From positions 53,883-117,882 of the forward strand of contig QNQO01010678.1 in NCBI GenBank assembly GCA_003290165.1: DNA of 64,000 bases, in the 5' to 3' direction. The notes below the pieces were generated by a model. That model was not told where the DNA came from, did not search any database, and was given only the letters and a program-made list of their open reading frames with translations. Below are positions 1-13,735 of this stretch, piece after piece. Origin of the DNA: Berberis thunbergii. Lineage: Eukaryota; Streptophyta; Magnoliopsida; Ranunculales; Berberidaceae. Position 1 is the stretch's first letter, and each line of letters starts with the position of its first letter. A program made the translations under genes and the position numbers.

Positions 1-540
1 GTTAGTCAGATTTGGGGTTTAAGTGATTAGGAAGGTTTGGGTTTTGATGAGTTTATTGATTTTGAATAAATGGGGTTTCAGATTTGTGGTTATTGATGAG
101 TTAGAGATGTTGGGGTTTTGTTCAATATGCGAAAAGTTGAGATTTTGAAGGTCAGATTTGGGGATTTCAGTGGTTAGGAAGCTTTGGGTTTTGATGGGTT
201 TAGCGATTTTGAATTAATGGGGTTTCAGACTCGTGGTTATTGGCGAGTTAGAAATGGTGGGGTTTTGTTCATTCTGCAGAAAGTTGGGATTTTAGAAGGA
301 AGACTATCATATTTGGGGGATTTTGGTGGTTGAGAAGCTTCGGGTTTTGAGGGGTTTGTTCATTTGGGGTTCAATACATATGGTTGTTGATTTGTTTCAG
401 TGTTTTGAAATAGACTATTTGGTTGCTTGGGGTTTTCAATGTAGAGATTTGGTGTCTTTGAAGGTTGAGGTTTTGAGGATTTTGTTTCAGTTGGGTTTAA
501 CAATTGTTTGCTTCTTTACTTGTGTAAATTAGGGTTTTGA
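1..540. repeat. T/G-rich degenerate tandem repeat, about 150 bp period
   Basis: Three diverged units begin near 5, 151 and 306. Each opens with a TCAGATTTGGGG-like motif followed by GGTTTGGGTTTTGATG and a GATTTTGAATAAATGGGGTT-like segment. The same phrases (GATTTTGAACAAATGGGG, AGATTTGTGGT) occur in the arms of MULE-2 near 45955-45985 and, inverted, near 53245-53290, so the block may be the edge of a related element that continues to the left of the window. No convincing gene is present: open frames here only reflect low complexity. Confidence 0.6.
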
Positions 541-900
541 ATAGTTTGATTTGCGGCTTATCTTAGTTGAGAAATTTAGGGTTTGCATGGTTGAGGGATT
601 TGATTTGGTTTTGGCTATTGTTCAACTTCATGATAAAAAAAAATGATTGGATGTTTATGTGAAATTGGGGCTTTTTGTATGTTGTTATTAAAGTTCTAAA
701 TGTGTAAAATAAAGTTCTTCACTTGATCATGGTTCATGAGTTTCACCACTGTCAAAATTTTGTTATCTATAACAGTGTAGTAGTTTTTTTAAGGCAATTG
801 ATTTAAGGTGAATTTTTTATTGTTTCAAATTGTAGTGGAGTCATACCAGTTAGTGGTGAAGAATACTCTATACCAACCAGATGAGGTATTATCATCAGCG
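541..900. other. No gene recognised
   Basis: AT-rich sequence without a recognisable open frame. It probably holds intron or decayed upstream sequence of the malic enzyme fragment that follows. Confidence 0.4.
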
Positions 901-902
901 TA

Positions 903-2155
903 ATAGAGAGTCCTGAACAGATTGCATGACAGGAACGAGACACTATATTACAAAGTAAGTTTGCCGGATAAAAGCTTAAAACTTCATTAGACTTTTGGAA
1001 TTTCATCAGCTTAAACTAATCCCTTTACTTGGTTTCTCCAGGTCCTTATTGAAAACATTGAAAATTTTGCTCCAATAATATACAATCCGACTGTGGGGTT
1101 GGTATGTCAAAACTATGGAGGCTTGTTTAAACACCCACGTGGGATGTATTTCAGTGCAAAGGATAAAGGAAAGATGATGTCCATGACCTATAACTGGCCA
1201 TCTGAACAGGTTAGTAAGGGGTCAAGAGGATTAGTTGTTCTAGTTTGCTCTTGGAAGTTTGTTCTTTGTACGGATTTCATGTACTGTTCACTTCATGGAA
1301 GCTAATTTTGTGACCTGGTTTTTGTTTCTTAGTACTTGGAATTGGAATCACATTAACATGTAACTTGCTAGGACTGTTTCACTGCTCTTTCATAATAACA
1401 TCTATTCTTAAAATGTTCTTACATAAAGTGTGAGCTTGTCTCACTTTTAATTCACTCAAGAGTTGAGGAATTTGTGAACTAAAATTCCAAGTTCCCTTGA
1501 GCATAGGTTATTGCATCAGAAGGTGATTTTATAAGTTTCTTTTTATGCTCTTAGTCTAGATCTAGATAGTCTTAGGACAAATGTATGAGTAAGACTTTTG
1601 TGGAGGGAAAAAAACTTTTACTTCATATAAGATGAAATAAAATAGAAATTTAATAAGGAATGTTATTTCAGTTGACGTTGTTTGATTTCTAGTTTTTATT
1701 TAGATTTTTGTTTGCTTTTGCCACAATATCATCATTCCTTTATGAATGTTGATGAATTTTCTGGGATTGACTGTTACATAATGAAAACAGTTACTGTATG
1801 CACTCTTTAATACTTTTCACATTTTTGGTTTATCTTCCATTTGTTACAGGTTGAACTGATAGTGGTGACAAACGGAAGCGCATTCTTGGACTTGGGGATC
1901 TTGGAGTTCAGAGAATTGGAATGCCCATAGGGAAACTCAATATATATGTTGCTCCAGCCGGCGTGAACCCACGCAAAGTATATACCCTCTCTTTATTTCT
2001 CTTCAATATATTATGTCTTTCAGCTTTCAAATATTGTTGCATATACCATTATACCATTACAATTACTCTCAGTTTACTGTTATTGTTATTGTAGATACTT
2101 CCAGTGATGCTAGATGTTGGAACCAATAATCAAAAGTTTCTTGAAGATCCTCTCT
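903..2155 (+). pseudogene. NAD-dependent malic enzyme fragment (four exons, frameshifted)
   Basis: Four exon-like blocks with GT-AG borders read as the N-terminal half of plant mitochondrial NAD malic enzyme, which decarboxylates malate to pyruvate. Exon remnants lie at about 908-954 (RLHDRNETLYYK), 1042-1209 (56 codons with the family motif YNPTVG and PRGMYFSAKDKGKMM), 1850-1977 and 2095-2155 (VMLDVGTNNQKFLEDPL). The third block is 128 nt, one base short, which breaks the frame just before the GLGDLG region, and in-frame stops lie ahead of the first block. The N-terminus and the NAD-binding C-terminal half are absent. Introns are retained, so this is a DNA-level copy and not a retrocopy. It sits on the same strand as the AGT2 fragment at 4714 and inside the block that ends in a CACTA-type terminus at 5620, suggesting transposon capture. 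Confidence 0.85.
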
Positions 2156-4413
2156 GTAAGTATAAATATTTGGTTCCTTAAGTTGCTAGGAATGATTTTC
2201 CCGTCGAGGAGGAATAGTAACCATCCCTACAAAGATAGTGTTTGTTCTCTGTTTCAACTTTACCATCCTATTCTATTTTACTGCTGACGTTCTTTAGTAC
2301 GGTGTTTCAAAAGGACAAGTGCGACCAAAAGCTCAACCATATAACTGCTTTGCTTCTAGGGAATATATATCAATAAAATATATAATTATCTTTGGAAGAG
2401 ATAAATGATTCCACCATTCTTTTGTTTGCTATGGTGTTTCCCTCTTCTTCTTCTTTTTTTGATAAAACTATGTTGTTTTCCTTTTATGGCAATGATTGCG
2501 TGCTTTTGTGGAACACTTGTACTAATTACAGTGAAACACATGCTTATGCAAGATTCATTGAGCTATTAATGCTAGCTCAGACCTTTTGATCTCCTAATGG
2601 ATAGTTTGTGTCAGTAGTAAGATAACTAATGACAAGATTAGTAACTGATGGAGTTATTTCTGCTAGCTCTCACCAAGAAAGCAAGGTGACACTGTACCCG
2701 TAGATAAAGTAATTCCTGTTACAATATATAACAATCGAAGAAGGATTCAAAACAAGATACAACAGTTGTTTATAACTAAACAATCATTGGCTTCTAAGGT
2801 AGAAGAAAATTAGACAGCAGTAGCATGACAAAGAAAAAACCTTGATGAAAACTAAGAAAAATTAAAAGAATGGTTAATATACAGGTTTGGCCTATTCATC
2901 CTGAGATGTGGTAAATCCTGAGATAATAGTTTTATGAAAATTAGACAGGTTTTTTTATTAGTTCAAGGATCTAGTCCTATACATTTTCCTTTATTTTTTT
3001 CCAAAATTTATTGCATCAATTATCTGTTTCACCTTGAGAATTAAGAATACCTTAAAGTGCAGTACTGTCAACTCAAGCCTAGGCGGTAATGTCAACTGAT
3101 CAAGCCTAGGCCAAGAAAAATAAATAAGGTTCATCAGTAATTGCTATTATACTTATAAAATGTATGGTACATTATATCCAATTCTATAACCTGTGTGTTC
3201 GTATTATTTACCACATCTTAGGATGATTTGTAAGCCTGTTCAATTGTCCCTGTTAGTAGGACAAAACCTATTTCAATTGTCCAATTTGAAACTCCTTTTT
3301 GAAAAGACCGCCCTATCTGAAATTGTATGTAGATAAACAAATAGTTAGAGATCCAATGACTCTTTTCTGGTTTCTTTTGAAGGTTTGGAACGATTTTGGA
3401 ATTTATAAGTGAAACTGTTTGTGGTCCAAGTTCTCGCAGATATGGGACTATGCGCCATTGATGAATTTTACAAGATGGACGAATCTGATAGTAATTCTCT
3501 GTTATCTAAAGCTTTCATCTTCATCTTATCTTCTTTATTCTTCACGGGTGCATCTGCAACATAGAATCTTAGTTATAACTAGGATTACAATTTTTTTCCT
3601 CCCCACTTATTTTTGTTGAGGACCATGTCTCAGAGTTTATATTTGACTGCTTAAGAACAGGAAATCTCACCTCCAAAAGAGCATGAGTTGATTAAACAAT
3701 CGTGACTTCCTTGAGCTGCTATGATTTGCCATGCAGACTCATAGGAGTGGTGCAAACACGTCCTACTATTATTTAATTACTTCACTTGATAATGCACAAT
3801 TTTTTCAAGGTGTATTAAACTACAACTACTCAATAACTTTATTCTTTTCACTGTGTGTTGGTAACTACTTACATGGATCTAATGTTCTTTGATCATCTGA
3901 AATCGTGATTTGATGGTGCCTAAAATATTTGGGCATAAGACCAAATCTCTGTTAATTATGAACTATGATAGTCACCACAGAGATCTATTTTGTTTGACAA
4001 TATTATTTACTTGTAACCTCAGCTACCATTAAGCTGGCTAGGTGTAATCAAGGTACTTTCTTCATCAATTGCTGGTATGACTAATCACGTGAGTGTTATT
4101 CAAGATGCTATTGTGGAGAAGGTATTGTTTATTGCATACTGTTAGCTTTCGAGTGCTCATTATACTTCCTTGTGTTACATTTGTTTTCAACAATTGGGCT
4201 TTGATAGCATAACAAGCCTTTAACATGGCGATGAAAACTTTTTTTTTATATGCTTTTACCTGCATCCATTTATATTCAAGTTATCTCATTAATTGAATTA
4301 TATGCCACTTTTTGTTGACTTAATTATCTTATCTTCGATTCTTATTGTTTTGATTATTCTTTGAGTTTTCATGTATCTCCAGTTTTTCATGTAATCAAGT
4401 TCTTCTCTTACAG
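2156..4413. other. No gene recognised
   Basis: AT-rich, intron-like sequence between two captured gene fragments. I see no recognisable protein domain, RNA gene or transposon terminus. Short open frames near 2392 and 3419 have no recognisable content. Confidence 0.4.
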
Positions 4414-4476
4414 AGTGAAAAGCAATCAAGCTGGTGTGGACCTGAAGAGAACAAGAGTGATCAATGCTATCTCCGG
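4414..4476 (+). other. Possible orphan exon, 21 codons
   Basis: A 63-base open block is flanked by a pyrimidine-rich CTTACAG acceptor and a GGGTAACT donor and reads through in one frame (begins SEKQSSWCGPEEN). I do not recognise the protein. It lies between the malic enzyme and AGT2 fragments on the same strand, so it may be a third captured exon. It could equally be chance. Confidence 0.25.
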
Positions 4477-4713
4477 GTAACTTTGTCATGTCTAAGTTTA
4501 AAATGCATACTTCCATGTTATCACTGTTGAAAATGAAGCTTAAGATCAACAAAATGGTTATGATATACTCTTCAGCATGTTATAACACCTCCAATTCTAG
4601 AGGGTACATCACAAGGAAGGCTAACAAGTAATTTAAAAAGTAGCTTTTATGTGTCAGTGAACTCCATTATGGTTATGGTTTCCGCAGTCTTCACAAGCAC
4701 ACACATACACACT

Positions 4714-5058
4714 AATATGCCTGACATAGTGACAATGGCAAAGGTAATTCATACGACTTTCCATGCAGTTTTTTTAAGAGAGTACCGTAAGTTTATCTTA
4801 TTGTAGCATCTTTGTTAAGTTTTTCTACGGACATTTTGTGTTGTAAATGTTACTTTCAGTCTGCTAATATGTTTGTTGCTGTGATATGTTCAGGGTATTG
4901 GAAATGGCATTTCGCTTGGTGCTGTTGTTACAACCCCTGAGATTGCACAAGTCTTGACGCATCGTAGTTACTTCAACACCTTTGGTGGAAATCCCGTATG
5001 TACAGCTGCTGGCCATGCAGTTCTGAAAGTAATTGAGAAAAGAAAAGCTCCAGGAGGA
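4714..5058 (+). pseudogene. Alanine-glyoxylate aminotransferase 2-like fragment
   Basis: Two exon remnants match plant mitochondrial AGT2-type class III aminotransferases, PLP enzymes that make glycine from glyoxylate. The first, about 4714-4743, ends MPDIVTMAK and has a GT donor. After a 150-base intron the second starts at 4894 with [18 protein letters not shown] and continues with [20 protein letters not shown]. The lysine at the exon border is in the PLP-binding motif of this family. An extra A after the VIEK codons breaks the frame near 5038. Both ends of the gene are missing. It lies about 260 bases before a CACTA-type terminal repeat array on the same strand as the malic enzyme fragment, so capture by that element is the likely origin. 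Confidence 0.85.
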
Positions 5059-5318
5059 TGCAATGGACTACACAATGTCGAATTGTAAATGCTATTGTTT
5101 CTGCTGTAATGAATTGTGAATGATCTAAATTTTGTTGTAATGAATTGTAAATGTTGCTACTGCAATGAATTGCTTCAAAGCAATTGCTAGAATTTGCTGA
5201 TCAGAGGTTGTAAATGCAGTTTTTAAATTTAATAAAAAGTCATATTAAATTTTATTTACTTGATGCACGTGCTGAATTATACTTACCTATAAGATGTAAT
5301 CAAAAGTCATTTGATAGC

Positions 5319-5620
5319 AAAAAAAAAAAAAAAAAAAATTTGCAACGGTTTAGAACCGTGGCTAAATATTACAACGGCTCAAAACCGTGGCTAAAAATTT
5401 TGCAACGGCTTAGAACCGTGGCTAACATGTTTGCAACGGTTTATAACCGTGGCTAAATCATCAACCGTTCTTGAGCATAAACCGTTGCTAATATTTTTGC
5501 CACGGTTTTTAGCCGTTACTGAGGATTTAGCGACGCCTTTACAGCCCACGGTTCTAAGCCGTGCCAATGGGTTACCCCCACGATTTAAAACCGTTGCTAA
5601 TGGGCATTTTTGGTGCAGTG
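5319..5620 (+). repeat. CACTA-type terminal repeat array with right terminus
   Basis: After a 20-base A run at about 5319-5338, short copies of CAACGGTTTAGAACCGTGGC alternate in both orientations, forming many small palindromes. This is the subterminal repeat pattern of CACTA transposons. The array stops at 5620 with TTTTTGGTGCAGTG, the reverse complement of a CACTGCACCAAAAA end that closely matches the terminus at 14535. No left-end CACT(A/G)C motif was found upstream, so this is a lone right end or part of an element that starts outside the window. Confidence 0.7.
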
Positions 5621-6055
5621 AACAATAGAAAACCAGGCAGCATACCTTAGGAAACCAGGTAGTGTTGATGGATAAGGTTGTGAAGACCCTGAGTCTTCAG
5701 CGCTACCCGCCCCATCACCAGCGATATAGTAGACAATATCAACTATAAGTCATTGTTACAGAAAATCATTAAACATAAGGGAAATATTGAGTCTTATAAC
5801 AACACATCAGACTAAGTTTACTCATTTCAACTGAAGTTCACAGTCTGGTATCCATGTAGACTTTTTGATTAATTAGAAAGCATCTGAACCATATAGCTAG
5901 CAAGCAAGCAAACAAACAAAAATTACTTGTTCATTTGGAACGAAATCATGCTGCCATCTCTGCTCATATGCAGAACCTTGCAATTAGATAGGATTTAGGC
6001 AACGATAAAGAGTAACAACATGAAAAAGGATGCTGAGGAAATGACCATACTTTAC
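5621..6055. other. No gene recognised
   Basis: AT-rich stretch between the terminal array ending at 5620 and the EAF1 exon. It reads like intron sequence downstream of that exon on the minus strand. Confidence 0.35.
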
Positions 6056-6430
6056 CAGCAACAAAGCCTCCAGTTTCTGTTGAGTTCAACGAGTTCTTAT
6101 ACAGTGGGTGCTTAGTCTTTTTCTTCTTTTTATGTTTCATAGATACTTCAGTATAGTCAAGAGGTAGCTGCTTTCCATATTCTCCTGTTGACTCCACATC
6201 CATTTTTCTGATCTAGGATCCACCCTGGGCAGTGTTCTAGTCATCCTGGAAAGAATTAGTATCTCCACTAGAAGCGTCAGTTTTTCTTGGTATCTGCATA
6301 CCCCGAGGAGCTCTAGAACCATAGGGACAACTCGTGGCCTTGTAGCCGTGCGGACACGCTTTGTTGGAATTGGACCAACATCCAAGCTATTGGAAGGCCT
6401 TTTCCCTAGAAACATGGAATGTGTCCCCAA
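6056..6430 (-). pseudogene. EAF1-like chromatin-modification protein fragment
   Basis: Read on the minus strand, this block resembles the plant EAF1 A/B family, the large scaffold of the NuA4 histone acetyltransferase. Visible motifs are RPSNSLDVGPIPTKRVRTAT, then in another frame a KTDASSGDTNSFQDD-like stretch, and VESTGEYGKQLPLDYTEVS followed by a lysine-rich HKKKKKTKHP segment. The exon ends with a GT donor after GGFVAG at about 6056. At least one frameshift and one stop separate the parts. EAF1 proteins are close to 2000 residues, so this is a small piece from the N-terminal half. It shares its strand with the F-box, RABB1 and bHLH fragments further right. Identification rests on remembered family motifs and is good but not certain. 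Confidence 0.7.
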
Positions 6431-7018
6431 ATTTTTTTTTTTTAGATCAAATATCAATTCCATCGGATTAAATGAAAAGAAAGTGGAATGCAATTCCTTT
6501 TGAAAGAGTACATCTCCTGGTACATCTATCATGCTACCAAGACATATCATTTGAAAAAACAGGTAAGAATGCAAAATCATTACCTCGTACTAAGACCAAA
6601 ATTCCTCTACAAATTTTCTATATACTTCCATAGCACCAGGAGGAACTCTATAAAAGAGTGTTTCCTGCCAAAAACAAAAAGAAAATACATGCGTCAGATT
6701 TGTTATGATGCCACTATACAGAAACAAAAGGAAAGAATATCAAAGTATTCATTTGATAAATTCACATATTTGGAAGAAAAAAAAGTCAAGCTGTCCTGCT
6801 TCCCTGAAAGTAATAATAGTCATCATTTACAAGTGGAGCCATTTATATTTCCAAATGAAACATATAAACACAGAAAACATAGAAGTTGTCCTGCTGTCCT
6901 ACTTTGTCATGTCTTAGCATACAAAATTTCATTTCCTGATAAAACATATAAACACAGTCAAACTGTACAACAAAAGCATCAACAAAAAACAAATGCCCTA
7001 GAAAATAGGCCCTGACAC
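6431..7018. other. No gene recognised
   Basis: A-rich sequence between captured fragments. A long plus-strand open frame (6488-7015) is composed of low-complexity residues and resembles no family. A short direct repeat (CCTGATAAAACATATAAACACA-like) occurs near 6850 and 6937. Confidence 0.35.
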
Positions 7019-7318
7019 TTATATAAAAACAAATGTCTTAAATCTCTTCAGCCTCTGAGCATAAACATTCAGATTAAATAGGCCCTGACACTTATATAAT
7101 TCCAAAACCTCAAGACATAGACAATTATCCAGAACAGTTTGGATGGTTTTCTCATTGATTAAAGCATTTGTAAGAACAAGAGTCTTAAGGGATCCTAGAC
7201 CAGTGAAAGTACTAGAAAATATTAACGTAGAACCTGATAATTTCAACTTCACTATTGATAAACAACCCAACAAATAATCAGATGGGAATTGAAAATATCT
7301 CTGAGAAGTCCAGATCCT
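7019..7318 (-). pseudogene. F-box/LRR (FBD-type) protein fragment
   Basis: About 100 codons on the minus strand show the leucine-rich pattern of plant F-box/LRR/FBD proteins: LLGCLSIVKLKLSGSTL, then LGSLKTLVLTNALI, then DNCLCLEVLELYKCQGL and LKRFKTF. Spacing of the L-x-L-x-L strands is as expected for these repeats. The F-box itself (N-terminal) and the FBD domain are missing. There is no in-frame stop inside the block until 7019. It is wedged between the EAF1 and RABB1 fragments on the same strand and so is best read as another piece gathered by the CACTA element. Which F-box subfamily it came from cannot be told. Confidence 0.6.
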
Positions 7319-7602
7319 CCTGAGTAAAAAGAACCATTAGAAGCCGGTTATTAGAAATGCTATCAACAGTTGAAATTCAACCAAATACCTACTTAATTTA
7401 CTCAAAGCTTCAATATGCAACAGATTCCAATTGCAAAGATTACAAGACTGCAATTTCTTTTTTGAGCAATTTTTCATACAACCACTGATACTTACATTAT
7501 GCTTACTAGTTTTTGGTTTACATAATTATGAAAAGAAAAGGAATAAGTCAAGAACTTGGTTAACACACACGTGGCCTTGATGTATTGATTTGTGTACATC
7601 TA

Positions 7603-9502
<1,900 letters not shown>

Positions 9503-9747
9503 ATTCGGATTGATTACTCCAACACCCAATTCTGTAATGAAGGGATACTCTTCTAATGAAAGAATGAAACCATAGAGATCTAAGAAAAAAAAAAGGTTTT
9601 GTTCGAGAACAGAGCACCGAAACTATAAAAAAAGAGGCATAACAACAGCTACAAGAGCAAATGTATTTAAGAGCAACAGCTACACACAATAAATACTGAC
9701 AACATATATAAAATCACCATTGAAACTGTCAATTTCAGAGCTCTTAC

Positions 9748-10333
9748 TGTATTTAAAGATCCAAGTTGTACAACTCCATGTGGAACAACAACTACAAGAG
9801 CAACTGTCTACATAACAAAGGAAAAAAATTGCCTATGTTAACATTGTATTTGAACAGAAAGAGAGTAAATAATACGTTGGCAATTCATACTCAAAAATAT
9901 AATACACAGATGCATGCAGGTTACATATGCACTGCAAGATGCTAAAAATTATGCTTTAATGATAAGTAGGACCTCCTTGTCTATCTTGCAGCTCTTGCTT
10001 CAGAGTGTTACTACCATACACACACACAAATGCATGTTTATGCATATTTGTGTCGAACTATGTACTCGATATACCATTACTCAGTTTCCATAGTAATATA
10101 AACAATCACACCTTGATCCCAGCTGAAAATTGAGCTTTCCATCCATCACAACACTATGAATCACCAAAACAAACAACCAAAGATAATTAATAATTAAAAG
10201 TTAAAACAAACATCGGCTCAAATTGCATCCATTAAATAGAGCAATCTTTACCTTTGATGATAACCAAGAATGAGAAGGACTATCAGCAAAGATCCATTGG
10301 TGTTTTCCAGTAACTGCAACCTTTCCAACAGTC
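9748..10333 (-). pseudogene. LHW-like bHLH (bHLH-MYC_N domain) fragment, three exons
   Basis: Three small exons on the minus strand match the conserved N-terminal domain of LONESOME HIGHWAY-type bHLH factors. Exon a is 10333-10252 (VGKVAVTGKHQWIFAD, ending SSK), exon b is 10153-10112 (CDGWKAQFSAGIK) and exon c is 9807-9748 (VVVVPHGVVQLGSLNT). Each has AG/GT borders, the phases join, and no stop interrupts them. The family motif GEGVVGKVAVTGKHQWI...FSAGIKTIAVVPHGVVQLGS is therefore traced across three introns. The start of the protein and its C-terminal bHLH region are missing. The block lies directly upstream of the RABB1 exon 1 on the same strand, within the CACTA element. Confidence 0.75.
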
Positions 10334-10687
10334 CTGCTCAACAAGGAATGACATGCTTAAAAATTTTTGATTGTATACCCAAAATATAAACATACACATA
10401 TCTTAGAACAATGCAAATAAACTTTGTATTATTTTCTCATTACTTGCATATAAGATAAATAAAAAGATGCAAAATGCAATAACCTTCATAAAAAGTTTGC
10501 AAATTTTACAACAAAGTAGTTGATTTAGAATGGAAAAATGTTCCCAAACATAATTTAAGTCTATAGATACTTGCACTTAAGCTTCAGCTAGTTACCTTAA
10601 AAGGAACAATCATGTGCCCGTAGTGTATTTTACACAGCTCCTCTTTTGCTGCCACCATTACATTGCTTCCAACATAGTTTGTAACTA
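10334..10687. other. No gene recognised
   Basis: AT-rich spacer between the transposase stop and the bHLH fragment. No coding or repeat signal seen. Confidence 0.35.
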
Positions 10688-12312
10688 TCAATCATCAAGT
10701 TCCACATGATTTTTACACCATACGAAGAAATCACCAACATCCAAATCCCCCATCATGTCTCCTTTCGGATCACTCTTGTAAAGTTTCACCCTAGTCCTAT
10801 ATTTGAAGCATAAGAAAAGTCTGATCTCTATTGCAGGGTTCAATGATCCATGACATTCACAAGAGAATCGATGGATAGGATCTACAACCTCTATTGCTAT
10901 CACAATGACATTCTTATGCCAATCACAAACTTTGTAAGTCCTTGACACTGAAGGAATAGGATTGCTTGGAGAAGAAAATCTCGCAACACCTTGAGAAGAT
11001 GGTGGTAATGGAGATGGAGGTAATGAATTTTCTGGTTGCCTTGTCAATTGTGCACGGGATGAAGGTGTATCTTCAGTTCTTTGTGTCCCTCCTTGTGTTC
11101 CCTCACTTGTTGATGGTCTCACATAAGTTCCATTTTCAAGTCTCTTTTGTATCCATCTAACATTTTCTTCCAATCTATCATATTTTTCGCTAATTTTTTT
11201 TACTTCCAATGTTTTATCCAAAAGCAATGAACGAGCGGGAAGTGCAGCATCATACTTCCTTTTAGAGACGGTGGTTCCAACACAACGAGTACGTCCCCTT
11301 TCTTCTTGGCCAAACACTTGGCTTAGAAGATCATTATCAATAGTAAGGTCAGTGGTACCCTGGGTTGAAGATTCTTGCAAGACGACTTTTTTTGCTTTAA
11401 CTTGTTCCTTCAAAAGAATGAAAAAATAAAATAAATCAGGACACAAATAATATTCAAACAACTACAAAGTAAATTAAGAATTGTGTATAAAAGACATCAT
11501 TGGGCACATACCATATATAGTTCAGCACCATGCGTGGGTTTTCCATCCTTTCCCGTGTGACAAGCAATCCATATGTCAGTGTGTGTGACTGGTTCCCCAT
11601 CAGGGTTCTTCTCAACCTATATACTTGAAAGATTAGTCGCAGCCTATATAGTTAAATGATTATTATTGTACTAGTAGCTAGAAACTCAATTACCATTTCA
11701 TACTCTACTTCTGCAGCACTCTTTTGGACACCCCCCATACATACTTTGAAGCCTTTTTATTTTTGGCATTTTGGGCTCTAATTGCCTTCGCTTCAGGGGT
11801 GCTCTCATACTGAACAAACTCCTTCCAATCCTCCTCTCTTACACCATTTGGAACATGTTTCTCTTGTTCCTCAATGGTAGGATACTTATCCAAATAATCC
11901 TTCCTAAGATCTGCCTTGAACCTTCTAAAATATTCAGGCATTTTCAAATGCACACTCCTTTTCACATAATTTGGGATGTCGTATTCACGTTGCAAATAAT
12001 CCATTGAGATATAAGTTGACAATAAAATAAGACATTATGAAAATCAATGATGTAAAATCTCACCTTGAGGCCATTCCACACATCCTCTTTGTAGTTGTCA
12101 GTAACATGGTGCCAACCCTTGAATTTGATGGGCACAAGGGTTTCAACAAGCTTTCCAACGTTTTTATTGAAATTTCTAGCACCAGGTCTAACTGCTAAAC
12201 CATGGACATTGAACTGTATGGTCTTTTTCACTTCACTGTCATCATTTGTAGATGTAGTGACATCATTGGTGGAGAGATTGCCGCGAGTACTACCCATTTC
12301 TATTAATGACAT
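10688..12312 (-). pseudogene. Ptta/En/Spm plant transposase (CACTA), decayed
   Basis: Minus-strand exons read as the plant transposase family often annotated Ptta/En/Spm (transposase_24). The first exon (from 12312) holds VHGLAVRPGARNFNKNVGKL and FKGWHHVTDNYKEDVWNGLK before a GT donor near 12062. The next (to about 11705) holds EYDIPNYVKRSVHLKMPEY, then HVPNGVREEDWKEFVQY and AIRAQNAKNKKASKY, the family signature. A third exon at about 11617-11513 reads GEPVTHTDIWIACHTGKDGK. The last exon (11430-10688) holds SQVFGQEERGRTRCVG, a coiled-coil-like stretch and a C-terminal domain ending CKNHVELDD. A frameshift near 11735 disconnects the second exon from its natural end. The protein would bind subterminal repeats and act with a TNP2-type catalytic partner, which I do not see here. 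Confidence 0.75.
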
Positions 12313-12497
12313 TGTAGATATTAACCATTATCAAACAAAAAGAAATAAGAAACAACTATATACACGAACGAAATTTCTTGAAAAAAAAAAGATACTAAGG
12401 ATGTAACAATTATCCTATGCAGCTTTAACAAATGACACCTGACATGCCATAGTGTTAAAAATAGCATAAGGTGGCCTGTGTCTTGTGTAGAATAGGC

Positions 12498-13735
12498 CAA
12501 ATCCCTTTGCATAGATAATGAAATTTATCCATAAGGACCATTACCATCAACATCAAAGACATGCCAGTCAGAAATGGCCATCTGAACAAATATCTTAAGT
12601 TCAAGGAATAAAGATAGGGATGAAGCAAACATCTAAGCAAAACTTAACTTACTTCAGGCAAGAGGGGAGAATACACTACCAACCAAGCTACCACCGACCT
12701 TACGATTTATAACTACATTATTCAGAAAAATGTTGGCCTACACTACAGTTTTCCATAACAAACAGAGTAACAAGGCCATGACAAACATATCCTTCAAATA
12801 ACCAATCAATTGGTTTGATCTATATATTCACAGATCTCCAGGGGGATCCTGTGCAACTCTCATATGTAACTTAATTCACAGGGCTAACACGCTACAACAC
12901 TAACCTGAAAAAGGTGACCTGCTTTTTGGTTATAATTGTAGGATAACTCAAACCCTTATTCTTTCTCTGATTTACTAAAGATGCATAGTCGCACAAAATA
13001 GCCTTCATTTTGGTTCGATTAACCAACTATCAGTATAAATTATCAAACAGTAACACCGTTATCCTCAACTTTTCATCAATAGAATGCGCATGTTAGTTGT
13101 TACCTTTGTAATAATAAAGTACGATATTATCCCCTGTTGCAATCTCAGAAATGTCTTACAACCTCAAGTGGAGCACTTCTAAATTATTCCAACATACTCT
13201 AATCAATAATTCAAATCACACTACATAGCACATGGAAAACATAAAAAAGCTTTAGGGTCCTATGGAAAGAATCAGAGAATCAATAATCTTCTGTGGTTAC
13301 ACAGACTTGGGGTATTTCCCTTTGCACTTATAATGGCATTACATGCTAATGAAGAATAATATCCATTAGTAATACCACCCACATGAAAAATGTACCAGTC
13401 ACACATGGCCGGTGAACAGATCAAAACTTCTAGGAATAAGGAAAGAGATGAAAACAGAACCACCCAAATATGGGAAAGATCTAGGCATCAAAATATTCTT
13501 CATCCACTGTTAACTGCAGACATCTAATAATAAAATCATTTAACTTACTTCAAGCAAGGGGGAAGAATACACTACCAACCAAAGCAATCACCCATATTAT
13601 GATTTAAACAAAGCTACAAATTATGACATTATGATTTAAGGTTTTGGTGGTTTCAACACAAACACACTACAGTATTACATCGGTCATCAAATGGTGACCT
13701 ACACAACAGTTTTCCATCAAAAAATAGTAACAAAC
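12498..13735. repeat. Diverged tandem duplication, about 0.85 kb period
   Basis: Segments near 12498-12760 and 13312-13735 share ordered blocks: CCCTTTGCA, CCAGTCA..ATGGCC, GGAATAA.GA.AG.GATGAA, AATACACTACCAACCAA and CAGTTTTCCAT. The blocks keep their order with many substitutions and indels. They lie between the transposase start and the right terminal repeats, so the 5' leader of the element was duplicated some time ago. No open frame of note is present. Confidence 0.6.

Noticed and set aside
5335..5615. CRISPR-like array of short repeats
   Set aside because: Plant nuclear context; repeats alternate in orientation and end in a CACTA terminus.
6488..7015. 175-codon plus-strand open frame
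   Set aside because: Low-complexity Lys/His/Tyr-rich translation over A-rich sequence, opposite to captured minus-strand fragments; no family pattern.
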